Origin: Deltaproteobacteria bacterium
Lineage (GTDB): Bacteria > Myxococcota_A > Polyangia > DRWM01 > JAAZOP01
DNA: 64,000 bases
Direction: 5' to 3'
Assembly: GCA_016218765.1 (NCBI GenBank)
Contig: JACRCZ010000101.1
Location: forward strand, 1-64,000
Shown here: positions 1-8,292 of the stretch, piece by piece
Layout of the letters: the number at the start of each line of letters is the position of its first letter
Numbering within the stretch: position 1 is the stretch's first letter
Notes under the pieces: model-generated
What the model was told of the DNA's origin: nothing
What the model saw: only the letters and a program-made list of their open reading frames with translations
Database searches by the model: none
Translations under genes and position numbers: made by a program

Positions 1-1
1 A

Positions 2-820
2 ACGAAGTGCCGATCAAGTTTCAAGCGGCCCCGGCCCCGCCCCCCCCCGCCGCCCCCTCCACTCCCGGGACAGTCGCCTGCCGATCTCCGACGCATGGAG
101 TTCGAGGCCGAGCAGAAGGCGTTGTGGGACGGCGGCGGGTGGAACCCCATGCCGCTCGCGATGCCCTGGACCTGGGCGCAGTTCGTTCCCGCCGGGTTCG
201 TCCTCTCCGCCGCCGTCGGCGTCGGCGACCTCACCGCGACCGACGTGTTCGACGCCCAGGGCAGCGCCGCCGAGGGCTTCGCCACGTTGCGTCGGGTCGA
301 TCAAGGCCTGTCGCTGCCCATGCCGGCCTTCGTCGGCTACCGCCTCCACGCCGCTCCGATGTTCGCCGCCGGGGCCTTCTTCCAGTACCAGCTCCACGAC
401 GTCTATCTCAACGACGACCCGCGACTCGCCAGCCGCAGCGACGGCAAGGCGTTCAGCCTGTACGGGGGGGTGAAAGTCCGGACCTACTTCCCGCTCGGCC
501 TCCTCGAGCCGTGGATCGGCATCGGCGCAGGCTACGCCCAGGCCGAACAGACCTATCGCGACGACTACGGAACCACCCAGTTCACGCACAGCCTGCAGGG
601 GGCCGTCCTCCCGCTGGAGGTCGGACTGGACTTCGTGCCGTGGGACTACCTCTCCGCGGGCTTCTCGTTCCTCTACGGCTTCGGCCTGTGGCAGGAGTAC
701 TGCCAGCGCTACTCGCGCGACAACTCCAACGTCTGCGTCGGTCCCGATGACGCCGAGTGGCCGAAGGATCCGCCCGACCTCTGGACATTCGACTTCCACG
801 TGAACTTCTACCTCCGATGA
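2..820 (+). CDS. Outer-membrane beta-barrel-like protein, 5' end outside window
   Basis: Probable outer-membrane barrel protein. The reading frame is open back to the window edge through a proline-rich stretch (about eight consecutive Pro codons at 41-58), so the true start lies upstream; the first ATG inside the window is at 95 but has no ribosome binding site. From about 95 the protein shows alternating polar and aromatic strands typical of barrels (segments such as SLYGGVKVRTYFPLG and IGIGAGYAQAEQ) and ends FHVNFYLR. The TGA stop at 818-820 overlaps the ATG at 817 of the next gene, so the two are probably translationally coupled. The specific function is unknown; the barrel call rests on composition and strand pattern only. 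Confidence 0.6.
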   Translation, partial: TKCRSSFKRPRPRPPPPPPPLPGQSPADLRRMEFEAEQKALWDGGGWNPMPLAMPWTWAQFVPAGFVLSAAVGVGDLTATDVFDAQGSAAEGFATLRRVDQGLSLPMPAFVGYRLHAAPMFAAGAFFQYQLHDVYLNDDPRLASRSDGKAFSLYGGVKVRTYFPLGLLEPWIGIGAGYAQAEQTYRDDYGTTQFTHSLQGAVLPLEVGLDFVPWDYLSAGFSFLYGFGLWQEYCQRYSRDNSNVCVGPDDAEWPKDPPDLWTFDFHVNFYLR

Positions 821-3800
821 CGCTGTTTCTCCTCCTCCTTGCCGTGGGGCTCCCGGAGCGAGCGCCTGCGGCGACGCCGGAGGAGGACGAGGCTTCCCGG
901 CTCTGTACGGCCCTCCTGGACGACCCCGCCGAGCCCTTCGCGGCACGCCGCCTGTACGCGCTCGAACGCCTCCGCGATTGGCTGCCGGCCGGCAGCGTCG
1001 AATCGTGCCTCGACCGGCTGCCCGACGAGCGCGGTGTCCCCGCCGACCTGGCCCGCCAGGCGGCGGCCCTGCGCGCGACGCTCGGCTGGGAGGCCGGCGA
1101 CGACCAGCTTGCCGCGGCGAGCGCCGTCCGCGGTGGCCTCGTGTCCGGCTGGAGCATCGCGGGGCCGTTCGTCGACCCGCGCCGCAGCCCGCTCGCCGGC
1201 GGCGGCACCGTCGCCGAGGCCGTGGCGGCATGGCGCGCGGGGGAGCCCGGCCCGCTGCCGGGCCGCGACGGGCCGGTCGAGCTTGTGGACCCGCCGGCGC
1301 CGCGCGCCGACGGCGTGCTCGATGTCGGGCGCACCGTGCCGGCGGCGGAAGGCGCCTGCGCGCTCCTGCATGCCACGGTCGATGTCCCGCGCGATCCCCG
1401 CCCGGCGCTGTTCCTCGGAGGAGCGGCCGAGCTTTCCGTGTGGCTCGCACCCCAGGCGCCGGATGCGCCGGCGGAACCCGTGATCGTCCCGGCCGTGCGC
1501 GACGGCCACGCCCCGTTCCGCGCCTCGATCGCCCTCCCGCCGCGCGCGTCCCGCGTGGATGTCCTGATCGGTGTCTGCCCCGAGGGCGGTGACGCGACGG
1601 TGCGGGTCGCCGTGGGAGCGGGTCGGACGGCGGTGGAGGCGGCCGAGGATCGGGTCGCGGATCGCGCCGCGGGGGCGGCCCGCCGTGCGCCGCTGCTAGA
1701 CGCCGCCGAGCTGCTGGTCGTGTCCGGCGGGCTGCCGCCCGCCGGCGATCCGCTGGCGGGCGCGCTGGCCACGGTGGCGCCCGCCGATGCCGCGAGCGCC
1801 GCGCTGCTGCTCGCCCGTTCGGCCGCGAGCGCCCCGGCGCGCCAGGCGGCGGCCGTGCGTGCGCTGCGGCTGACCCCCGACGATCTCGAGGTGTTGCTGG
1901 CTGTGGTTGGGGAGGGCCGCGAGCTGGAAGGGCTGCCGGGCGTGGCCGAGGCGCTGCGCCGGGCGGGAGAGGTCGCCCCGACGTCGGTCCGCGTCGGCCT
2001 CGCCCTGGCCGCGGACTCCCTGGCCAACGGTCTGCCGCTCGGCGCGGAGGCGTGGCTCCGGCCGCGGCTCGCGGCCTCGTCCGTCCCGGTAGCGGTCCTG
2101 CGGGCCGCGGTCGAGGTGGCGCAGGCTCTCGGGCGGGTGGCCGAGCGCCGCGAGTTGTCGGAGCGCATCCTGGCGGTGCGTCCGCGGGACGACGCGGCGT
2201 GGGAAGAGCGCTTCGACGCCGCCGTCGCGGCCGGCGACGCGGACGCGATCCGCGGCTGGCTGGCCGGCTTCCCGTTCGCGGACGGCGGCGCGCCGCTGCC
2301 CCAGCCCTCCCTCGCCCTGGAGCGCCTGGCCGCGCGCACCTCGCTGCGCGTCGGCGACGTCGAGGCGGCGATCGCGATCCTGGAGCGTCTGGCGGCGGAG
2401 CGGCCCTCCGACGAGACGGCGTGGTTCGACCTGGGATGGGCGCTGGCCCGCGCCGAGCGCGAGGACGACGCGGAGCGCGCCTTGCGCCGCGGTCTCGCCC
2501 TGCGCCCCTCGGACGCCCTCGCCCGGACCTGGATCGCCGCACGCTCGACCCCCGACCCGGACGAGCAGCGCTGGCTCGAGCCCGGGACCGACCTCGCGGA
2601 GCTGGTCCGGGACGCGCGGTCCCTCTTCCCCGACGCCTCGACCGTCTACGCCTTCCGTTCGGTCGTCGTGACGCTCGATGCCGGTGGAGGCGTGCGCGAG
2701 CGCCACCGCCGGATCCTCCGGGTGCAGACCGGGAGCGGAGCGGACGCGCTGCGGGAGCTGCCGCTCGCGGCGCTCGATCCCGGCCGCACGGTCTTCCAGC
2801 TCCGGCGCATGTCGGTGCGGGACGTCGATGGGCGTGCGCGGGGCGGCGCGTCGGTGAGTTGGAGCGGGGCCGACCTTCCCGAGGCCCGGTTGTTCACGCC
2901 GACGCGTTTCGCGGCGGTGTCGTTGCCTCGGCTGCGGGCGGGCGACACGGTGGACGTGGAATTCGAGCTGCTCGACGTCGGGACCTCGTTCCTGCCCCAG
3001 GACTCGCTGGCCCGCGAGTACGGCGTGCGCGACGTGTCGCCGACGGCGCTGTTGCGCGTCGCCGGCGTCGTGCCGGGCGCCGTCCCGCCGCTCCTGGACG
3101 CGCCGCAAGGCCTCGACGCGCGGACGGAGCAAGGGGCTTCCGGCTCGGGCTCGTACGTCCTGTGGGAGGCGCGGAACGTCCCGGGGGTCGAGTTCGAGGT
3201 GCTGGCGCCGCCGCTGCGCGAGGTCGCGGGCGCGGTGCGGCTGACGACGTTCGGCTCCTGGCAGGACGTGGCCGGGTGGATCGGCGCGCTGTGGCGCTCC
3301 CACGGGGACGACGCGCGACTGGCCGAGCGGTGGGCCGAGGCGGACGCGGCATCGATCTACCGCGACGTGGCCTCCACGGTGCGCTACGTCGCCGCCGAGT
3401 ACGGCAGCCACGGGCTCGCGCCGGCGGCGCCGTCCGTGGTCCTCGCCCGCGGCTGGGGCGACTGCAAGGACAAGACCGCGCTGCTCCTCGCCGCCCTCGA
3501 CGCCGCTGGCATCCAGGCCGTCCCGGCGCTGGTCCGCACCCGCTGGGCCGGCGACGACCCGTCGGCCGGCGGCTTCGCCTTCCCGTACGCGTTCGATCAC
3601 GTCATCGCCTACCTGCCGCCGCCGCTGGACCGCTTCGTCGACCCCACCGCGACGCGCCTGCCCTGGGACGTCCTGCCCCGCTCCGACCGCGGCGCCTCCG
3701 CCCTCGTCCTCGACCCGTCCGGAGCGCGCGCCGTGACCATCCCGGCCGAGCCGCCGCCGGAGGAGGGCATCGACCGCCGGGATCTCGTCTTTCTCGATCC

Positions 3801-4434
3801 ATCCTGCGAGGCGGCGCTGGTCGGGAACCTGGGCGCCGGCGGCGCCGATGCGGGCGACCTGCGCGAATTGCTGGCCGCGCCCGACCTCCGGCCGGGCATC
3901 CTCGCCGTGCTCCTGCGACGCGAGCTGCCCGACGTGCGGTTCGTCGCCGTCGATGTCGAGGGCCTCGAGCCGGATGCGCCGCGCCTTCGTGCCGACTACG
4001 TCGGCTCGATCCCGGCCTTCTGCCGCCTCGCCGCGGATGCCCTCGAGGCTCCGCTCGGCGTGCGCTTCGATCTGGTCGAGCGCTTCGCGTCCGCGGACCA
4101 GCGCGTCAACGATCTCGAGCTGATCGACGCCGGGTTCCCCGTGCATTGGCGCCGCGACGTGCAGATCGGCCTGAGCGGCAATTGGTCGTGGGGCGCATGG
4201 CCCGCGCCGGTCCGCGAGAGCGGCGAGTTCGGCAGCTTCTCGCTCGACGTCCGCCCCGAGGGCGGCATGCTCCATGTGTCGGTCGATCTCACGATCCCGC
4301 TCCTGCGGGTGGATGCCGGGCGGTACACCGCGTTCCGAGCCTTTCTTGCCCGGGTGGATGCCGCGTTGGATGTCGTGGCGAAGGCCGTGCGGGAGGGACC
4401 GGGGGGAATTGAAACCACAGATGGACACAGATGA
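817..4434 (+). CDS. TPR / DUF3857 / transglutaminase-like secreted protein (catalytic triad present)
   Basis: About 1205 aa. The start at 817 gives a clean signal peptide (MTLFLLLLAVGLPERAPAA) and overlaps the preceding stop as ATGA; an upstream in-frame start at 757 would put charged residues before it. Residues about 350-600 are TPR-like helical repeats, followed by a DUF3857-type beta domain (about 620-800) and a transglutaminase-like domain. The triad is visible: Cys883 in GWGDCKDKT, His928 in FDHVIAYL and Asp942 in RFVDPT. In this domain pair the family is exported and acts on proteins or peptides of the envelope, but the substrate is unknown. The C-terminal residues TTDGHR are encoded by a dispersed repeat that also supplies the stop and the next gene's ATG. 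Paralogue of the next gene. Confidence 0.85.
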   Translation: MTLFLLLLAVGLPERAPAATPEEDEASRLCTALLDDPAEPFAARRLYALERLRDWLPAGSVESCLDRLPDERGVPADLARQAAALRATLGWEAGDDQLAAASAVRGGLVSGWSIAGPFVDPRRSPLAGGGTVAEAVAAWRAGEPGPLPGRDGPVELVDPPAPRADGVLDVGRTVPAAEGACALLHATVDVPRDPRPALFLGGAAELSVWLAPQAPDAPAEPVIVPAVRDGHAPFRASIALPPRASRVDVLIGVCPEGGDATVRVAVGAGRTAVEAAEDRVADRAAGAARRAPLLDAAELLVVSGGLPPAGDPLAGALATVAPADAASAALLLARSAASAPARQAAAVRALRLTPDDLEVLLAVVGEGRELEGLPGVAEALRRAGEVAPTSVRVGLALAADSLANGLPLGAEAWLRPRLAASSVPVAVLRAAVEVAQALGRVAERRELSERILAVRPRDDAAWEERFDAAVAAGDADAIRGWLAGFPFADGGAPLPQPSLALERLAARTSLRVGDVEAAIAILERLAAERPSDETAWFDLGWALARAEREDDAERALRRGLALRPSDALARTWIAARSTPDPDEQRWLEPGTDLAELVRDARSLFPDASTVYAFRSVVVTLDAGGGVRERHRRILRVQTGSGADALRELPLAALDPGRTVFQLRRMSVRDVDGRARGGASVSWSGADLPEARLFTPTRFAAVSLPRLRAGDTVDVEFELLDVGTSFLPQDSLAREYGVRDVSPTALLRVAGVVPGAVPPLLDAPQGLDARTEQGASGSGSYVLWEARNVPGVEFEVLAPPLREVAGAVRLTTFGSWQDVAGWIGALWRSHGDDARLAERWAEADAASIYRDVASTVRYVAAEYGSHGLAPAAPSVVLARGWGDCKDKTALLLAALDAAGIQAVPALVRTRWAGDDPSAGGFAFPYAFDHVIAYLPPPLDRFVDPTATRLPWDVLPRSDRGASALVLDPSGARAVTIPAEPPPEEGIDRRDLVFLDPSCEAALVGNLGAGGADAGDLRELLAAPDLRPGILAVLLRRELPDVRFVAVDVEGLEPDAPRLRADYVGSIPAFCRLAADALEAPLGVRFDLVERFASADQRVNDLELIDAGFPVHWRRDVQIGLSGNWSWGAWPAPVRESGEFGSFSLDVRPEGGMLHVSVDLTIPLLRVDAGRYTAFRAFLARVDAALDVVAKAVREGPGGIETTDGHR

Positions 4435-4446
4435 ACACAGATAGGG
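4412..4446 (+). repeat. Dispersed 10-bp-period repeat, copy A
   Basis: Three tandem decamers (CACAGATGGA, CACAGATGAA, CACAGATAGG at 4416-4445), preceded by GAAAC and followed by GACAGGA. The repeat contains the stop of the upstream gene and the ATG of the downstream gene. It is inverted relative to copy B at 4541-4577. Confidence 0.9.
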
Positions 4447-7400
4447 ACAGGAAAGGGACGACGACGGCCGTGGGCCACGGCAGCCGACCCTGGCGGCGCC
4501 GGGTTCCCCGCGTTGCGGGTCGGTTCGCTCCGCTGTCTCTCCTGTCATCTGTGTTCATCTGTGTTCATCTGTGGTTGCTCTCTCTCTGCGCCCTCTCATC
4601 CGCGGACGAAGTCGGCGGCGACGGGATGCTTCGCGCCCCGACGCTCGAGGCCGCGGTCTCCGCATCCACTTCCGCTCCAGCCGACGCGCTGAACTCGTTC
4701 CTCCGAGGGGAGGCGCTCTCGATCAGCGGGCATCCGCGGGAGGCGTTCGAGGCGTACACGACCGCGGCGGAGCTGGCGGTGGCGCGCAACGCCGGGGCCG
4801 ACGCCGTCGTCGCCGGGCTCGCGCTCGATGCGGTGATGGCGCTGGTCGCGTACCTGCCGAGGAGTGAGGCCGGGACGTGGCGGCCTCCGGCGATTTCGTG
4901 GAACGACCCGTGGTGGCTATGGGCGCGCCTCGCCGCGGCGCGCTACGAGCTGGCGATTGCGGCGATCACGGATGATGTCGATGGGGTGGCGGCCGCGCGG
5001 GCCGCGCTCTCGTGCGACTCGGCGCCGTGGGTGGCGCTGGCGGCGCTGGGCGGGAGCGGGAGCGTCGTACCGGCGAGCGCGCCGCCTGCGTTCGCTCCGT
5101 TGCCCGCGGCGGTGCCGCAGGAGCATGCGGACCGATGGGCGGGGAGGGTGGATTCGTGCTTGTCGAGCGGCGAGTGCGCGACCCGCTGCGGGCCGTTCTT
5201 CGGTCTGGGCGGGCCGGGTTTCCCGGGGACGAACGTGGCCGAGACCGAGCTGGTCGCGAACGGCGACGCGAGCGTGCTCGTCGCGGTCGCGGGCCGCGAG
5301 CGCTTCGTCCTCTCGCTGGACGGTCGCGCCGTGCTGGAAGGCGATCCGGCGCTGGAGCGCGTCGGCGAGCGCTGGCTGGCCGTGGAGCTGCCGGCAGGGG
5401 TCCACCGTCTGCGTCTGGTCGTCGCGAGCGATGCGGCGCCCACGATCGAGGTCGAGCGGATCGGCGCCGGCGACCTCGTGACGATGCGATCGCCGTCGGG
5501 CGCCGAGGTGGTGCTTGGCGCGGGGCTGCGGACGCGTGCCCTGACGGCCGAGGGGCTTGTCGCCTTCGTCTCGGATGATCCCGAGGCGGCCGGCGAGGTC
5601 GCTCGGACCGGAGACGAACTGTCCTCCCTGTGGCTCGCGGCATCCGTGGCGCGTCGCGCGGGGGACCTGGACGCCGCGACGTCGCTGCTCGAGCGGCTGG
5701 TCGAGGTCGAGCCGTCGTCGGCGATGGGGTGGAACGCGCTGGCGGATGCGCTCTGGAGCGGCGACCTGCCGCAGGAGCTGCGCGCGGAGCGGCTCCAGGC
5801 GATGCAGGACGAGCATGCCGAGGCGCTGGCGGGCGGATACGTCGCGTCGCTGATCCGCGTCGGCCTCCTGTACATGGAAGGCCGCGGGGACGAGGCGGTC
5901 GCGGCGCTCGAGGAGAACGTGCGTGCCTTCCCCGGCGATCCCGGCCCTGCGCTGGTCGATGCGCGCCTGGCGCTGGGACGCGGCGATCTCGAGCGCGCCC
6001 GCCGTTCCCTGGCAGCGGCGGAAGACGCCGCCGGCCGCTCGTGCCGACTGCTCGACGTCGTCGCGGAGCTGGCCGAGGCGCGGGGCGATGCCGCCGCCGC
6101 CCTGGCGGCACGACGGGAGGCGGGGGGATGCGAGCCGTCCTTCTCCGGCCTGGTCGAGGACCTCTTCCGCGCCGGACGGCTGGCCGAGGCCGCGACGATG
6201 GCGGAGCACGGGGCGCGGACGGTCGGGGATCCGCTCCTGGGCACGAGATGGCGCACGCTCATCGCCCTGGCCCAGGGCGATCCGGTGGGCGCAGCCGACG
6301 CGGCGCTCCAGACGCTCCGGCTCGCGCCGTCCGACGGCGTCGCCGCGCTCGACGCCTACGATGCGCTCGTCGGCTCGGGACGCGCGGCGGAGGCCGCGGC
6401 GCTGGTGGAGCGCCTCGCGGTCGCGGCACCCTCGACGGGCCGCACGCTCGATCGACTGGCGGCGCCGTCCGAGGCCGGCCGCTGGCCGTTGCGCGAGGAC
6501 GGCGTGCGGCGTGTCCTCCTGCACGAGGCATCCGGCACGGCAGGCGACCCGCCGCGGCTGACGGTTCTGGACCAGGCGGTCGTGGTCCTGCGCGGCGACG
6601 GCTCGCGCGTGACGCGCATCCACCGGCTGGAGCGCGCCGGCACGGCGGCGGCGGCCGAGGACCTGGGCCAGCTCGACGTCCCGGCGGGCGCCGAGGTCAT
6701 CGCGGCGCGGGTGATCCGCGCCGACGGGTCGGTGGAATGGGGCGGCGAGCGGCTCGGGGCGACGACGATTCCGCTGGGCAGCATGCGCGCCGGGGACTAC
6801 GCGGACCTCGAGTACGCCGAGACGCGCCCGGCGTCCGCGATGTTCCCCGGCGGCGCGATCCTGGACACGTTCTTCTTCGCGGCGCCGGGCGAGTGGATGG
6901 AGCGCAGCGAGTACGTCGTCGTGGGGCCCGCCGAACTGCCGGTCGCGGTCGACGAGGGGCCCGGGACGCCGGCGGTCGAGCGGGCGGACGTCGAGCTGCT
7001 GGCGATCCGGCGTTGGCTGGCGCGGGACGTGGCATCGACGCCGCTCGAGCCCTGGTGTCCGGACGCGATCGATGTCCTGCCGAACGTGCGCGCCTGCGTG
7101 GGTTGCACGATGGACCGCGCGGTGAGGTGGATGGGGGAGGACGTGCGTCGCCGCGGCGGGCTGGATGATTCCGAGGTCCCGGCGGCCGGCCTGGAGCCGC
7201 CGGCCGACGCCGCTCTTCGGGCCCTGTACGCCTGGGTCGCCGGGGAGGTGCGCTCGCGCCCGAGCGCCGCGGACACGGCGCGCGACGTGTTCCTGCGACG
7301 CGAAGGGGACCGGACGTTGCTGCTGTACCACCTTGCGCGGCAGGCCGGGCTGGACGCGGAGTTCTGGTACGCCTCGCCGGAGGGGCGCGGCACGCCGCCG

Positions 7401-8201
7401 GCGGACCTCTGGCTGGCCGGGGACTGGTCGGTGCCGCTCCTGCGTCTCGGCGGAACGTGGGTCTATCCCTCCGAGGACTTCGTCCCGTTCGGCGCGGTGC
7501 CGCCGAACGTCGAGGGGCGGCCCGCGGTGCGCATCGCGCCCGCGCCGGGCGCGGGGGTGGTGACGGGCGTCGAGGAGCCGCCGCGCGAGTTCGTGGTCCG
7601 CCTGGGCCTCCGGGTCGAAGCCGGGGCGCCGATCGGGGTCACCCTGCACGGGCTGGCGGCCGTCGCGCTGCGCCAAGCCCTCGCCGCGGACTCCGATCGG
7701 CCGCTGGAGCGGGTCGTCGGCACGTACGCGCTGCCGGCGTTCGGCGACGGTCCGACGCTTGAGGTGTCGTCGGTCGAGCCGCGTGACGACGCGGAGCAGC
7801 CGCTGCGGATCGAGGCGCTGGTCCACCTTCCACCCGACGCGGCCGGGCGACCGGGGCTGGCGGTGCGCCACCGCTGGCAGGATCGCTTCGCGGCGCTGCC
7901 GGTCCGCTCCGAGCCGCTGCTCATCCTGGTTCCCACGGCCGAGGAGTGGACGATCGTCCCGGCGTGTACGTCGATGGCCGTCGCGGCGACCGTCGTGCCG
8001 CTCGACCTGCAGACGCCGTTCGGCTCGTTCCGGCAGGCGGTCGAATGGTCGCCGGGGGCGGTCGACTTCCGGATCCGCCGCTCGCTGCGTCTCCCGACGC
8101 AGCGCATCGAGCCGGAGGACTACGCGGCGTTCCGGGCCTATTGCGCGGCGGTGGACGCCGCGGTGGAGGAGCCGATCCCCGCGGACGCGTGCGAGCCATG
8201 A
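4431..8201 (+). CDS. TPR / DUF3857 protein with a degenerate transglutaminase-like domain
   Basis: 1256 aa from the ATG at 4431, which overlaps the previous TGA as ATGA. The N-terminus is unusual: about 35 residues rich in Arg come first, then a hydrophobic core (SVFICVHLWLLSLCALSSA) ending in a plausible signal peptidase site before DEVGGDG. The core is encoded by an inverted copy of a dispersed 10-bp-period repeat. TPR-like repeats span about 330-660 and a DUF3857-like domain about 680-850. The transglutaminase-like region follows, but the segment aligned to the catalytic loop reads RREGDRTLLLYH, with neither Cys nor the usual His. It is therefore probably a non-catalytic partner of the upstream paralogue (inference). 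A later start, for example TTG at 4575, cannot be excluded. Confidence 0.75.
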   Translation: MNTDRDRKGTTTAVGHGSRPWRRRVPRVAGRFAPLSLLSSVFICVHLWLLSLCALSSADEVGGDGMLRAPTLEAAVSASTSAPADALNSFLRGEALSISGHPREAFEAYTTAAELAVARNAGADAVVAGLALDAVMALVAYLPRSEAGTWRPPAISWNDPWWLWARLAAARYELAIAAITDDVDGVAAARAALSCDSAPWVALAALGGSGSVVPASAPPAFAPLPAAVPQEHADRWAGRVDSCLSSGECATRCGPFFGLGGPGFPGTNVAETELVANGDASVLVAVAGRERFVLSLDGRAVLEGDPALERVGERWLAVELPAGVHRLRLVVASDAAPTIEVERIGAGDLVTMRSPSGAEVVLGAGLRTRALTAEGLVAFVSDDPEAAGEVARTGDELSSLWLAASVARRAGDLDAATSLLERLVEVEPSSAMGWNALADALWSGDLPQELRAERLQAMQDEHAEALAGGYVASLIRVGLLYMEGRGDEAVAALEENVRAFPGDPGPALVDARLALGRGDLERARRSLAAAEDAAGRSCRLLDVVAELAEARGDAAAALAARREAGGCEPSFSGLVEDLFRAGRLAEAATMAEHGARTVGDPLLGTRWRTLIALAQGDPVGAADAALQTLRLAPSDGVAALDAYDALVGSGRAAEAAALVERLAVAAPSTGRTLDRLAAPSEAGRWPLREDGVRRVLLHEASGTAGDPPRLTVLDQAVVVLRGDGSRVTRIHRLERAGTAAAAEDLGQLDVPAGAEVIAARVIRADGSVEWGGERLGATTIPLGSMRAGDYADLEYAETRPASAMFPGGAILDTFFFAAPGEWMERSEYVVVGPAELPVAVDEGPGTPAVERADVELLAIRRWLARDVASTPLEPWCPDAIDVLPNVRACVGCTMDRAVRWMGEDVRRRGGLDDSEVPAAGLEPPADAALRALYAWVAGEVRSRPSAADTARDVFLRREGDRTLLLYHLARQAGLDAEFWYASPEGRGTPPADLWLAGDWSVPLLRLGGTWVYPSEDFVPFGAVPPNVEGRPAVRIAPAPGAGVVTGVEEPPREFVVRLGLRVEAGAPIGVTLHGLAAVALRQALAADSDRPLERVVGTYALPAFGDGPTLEVSSVEPRDDAEQPLRIEALVHLPPDAAGRPGLAVRHRWQDRFAALPVRSEPLLILVPTAEEWTIVPACTSMAVAATVVPLDLQTPFGSFRQAVEWSPGAVDFRIRRSLRLPTQRIEPEDYAAFRAYCAAVDAAVEEPIPADACEP
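4541..4577 (-). repeat. Dispersed 10-bp-period repeat, copy B (inverted)
   Basis: Reverse-complement copy of the element at 4412-4446, with three decamers (CATCTGTGTT type) ending in GTGGTT and beginning with TCCTGTC, the complement of the GACAGGA found after copy A. Copies A and B enclose about 95 bp and could pair in the mRNA. Copy B encodes the hydrophobic core of the downstream protein's signal peptide. Confidence 0.9.
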
Positions 8202-8292
8202 GCCATCCTCTCTGCGCGCCGGGCGCGCAACGGTGGCCATGGGACGGATCACGCCCTCGGACGAGCAACAACCCTCCCCGACCAAAGCTTTC
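8202..8292. other. Convergent intergenic gap with GC hairpin
   Basis: Only 91 bp lie between the two convergent stops. The gap contains a GCGCGC-CGG-GCGCGC inverted repeat near 8215-8230. This could serve as a shared terminator, but no T-tract follows on either strand. Confidence 0.3.

Noticed and set aside
4412-4577. Short repeat pair considered as a mini CRISPR
   Set aside because: The units are contiguous decamers in inverted orientation with no spacers between units.
4917-8285. 1122-codon open frame on the minus strand
   Set aside because: Antisense to the DUF3857-type gene; Arg/Pro-rich composition, no domain. High GC leaves complementary frames open.
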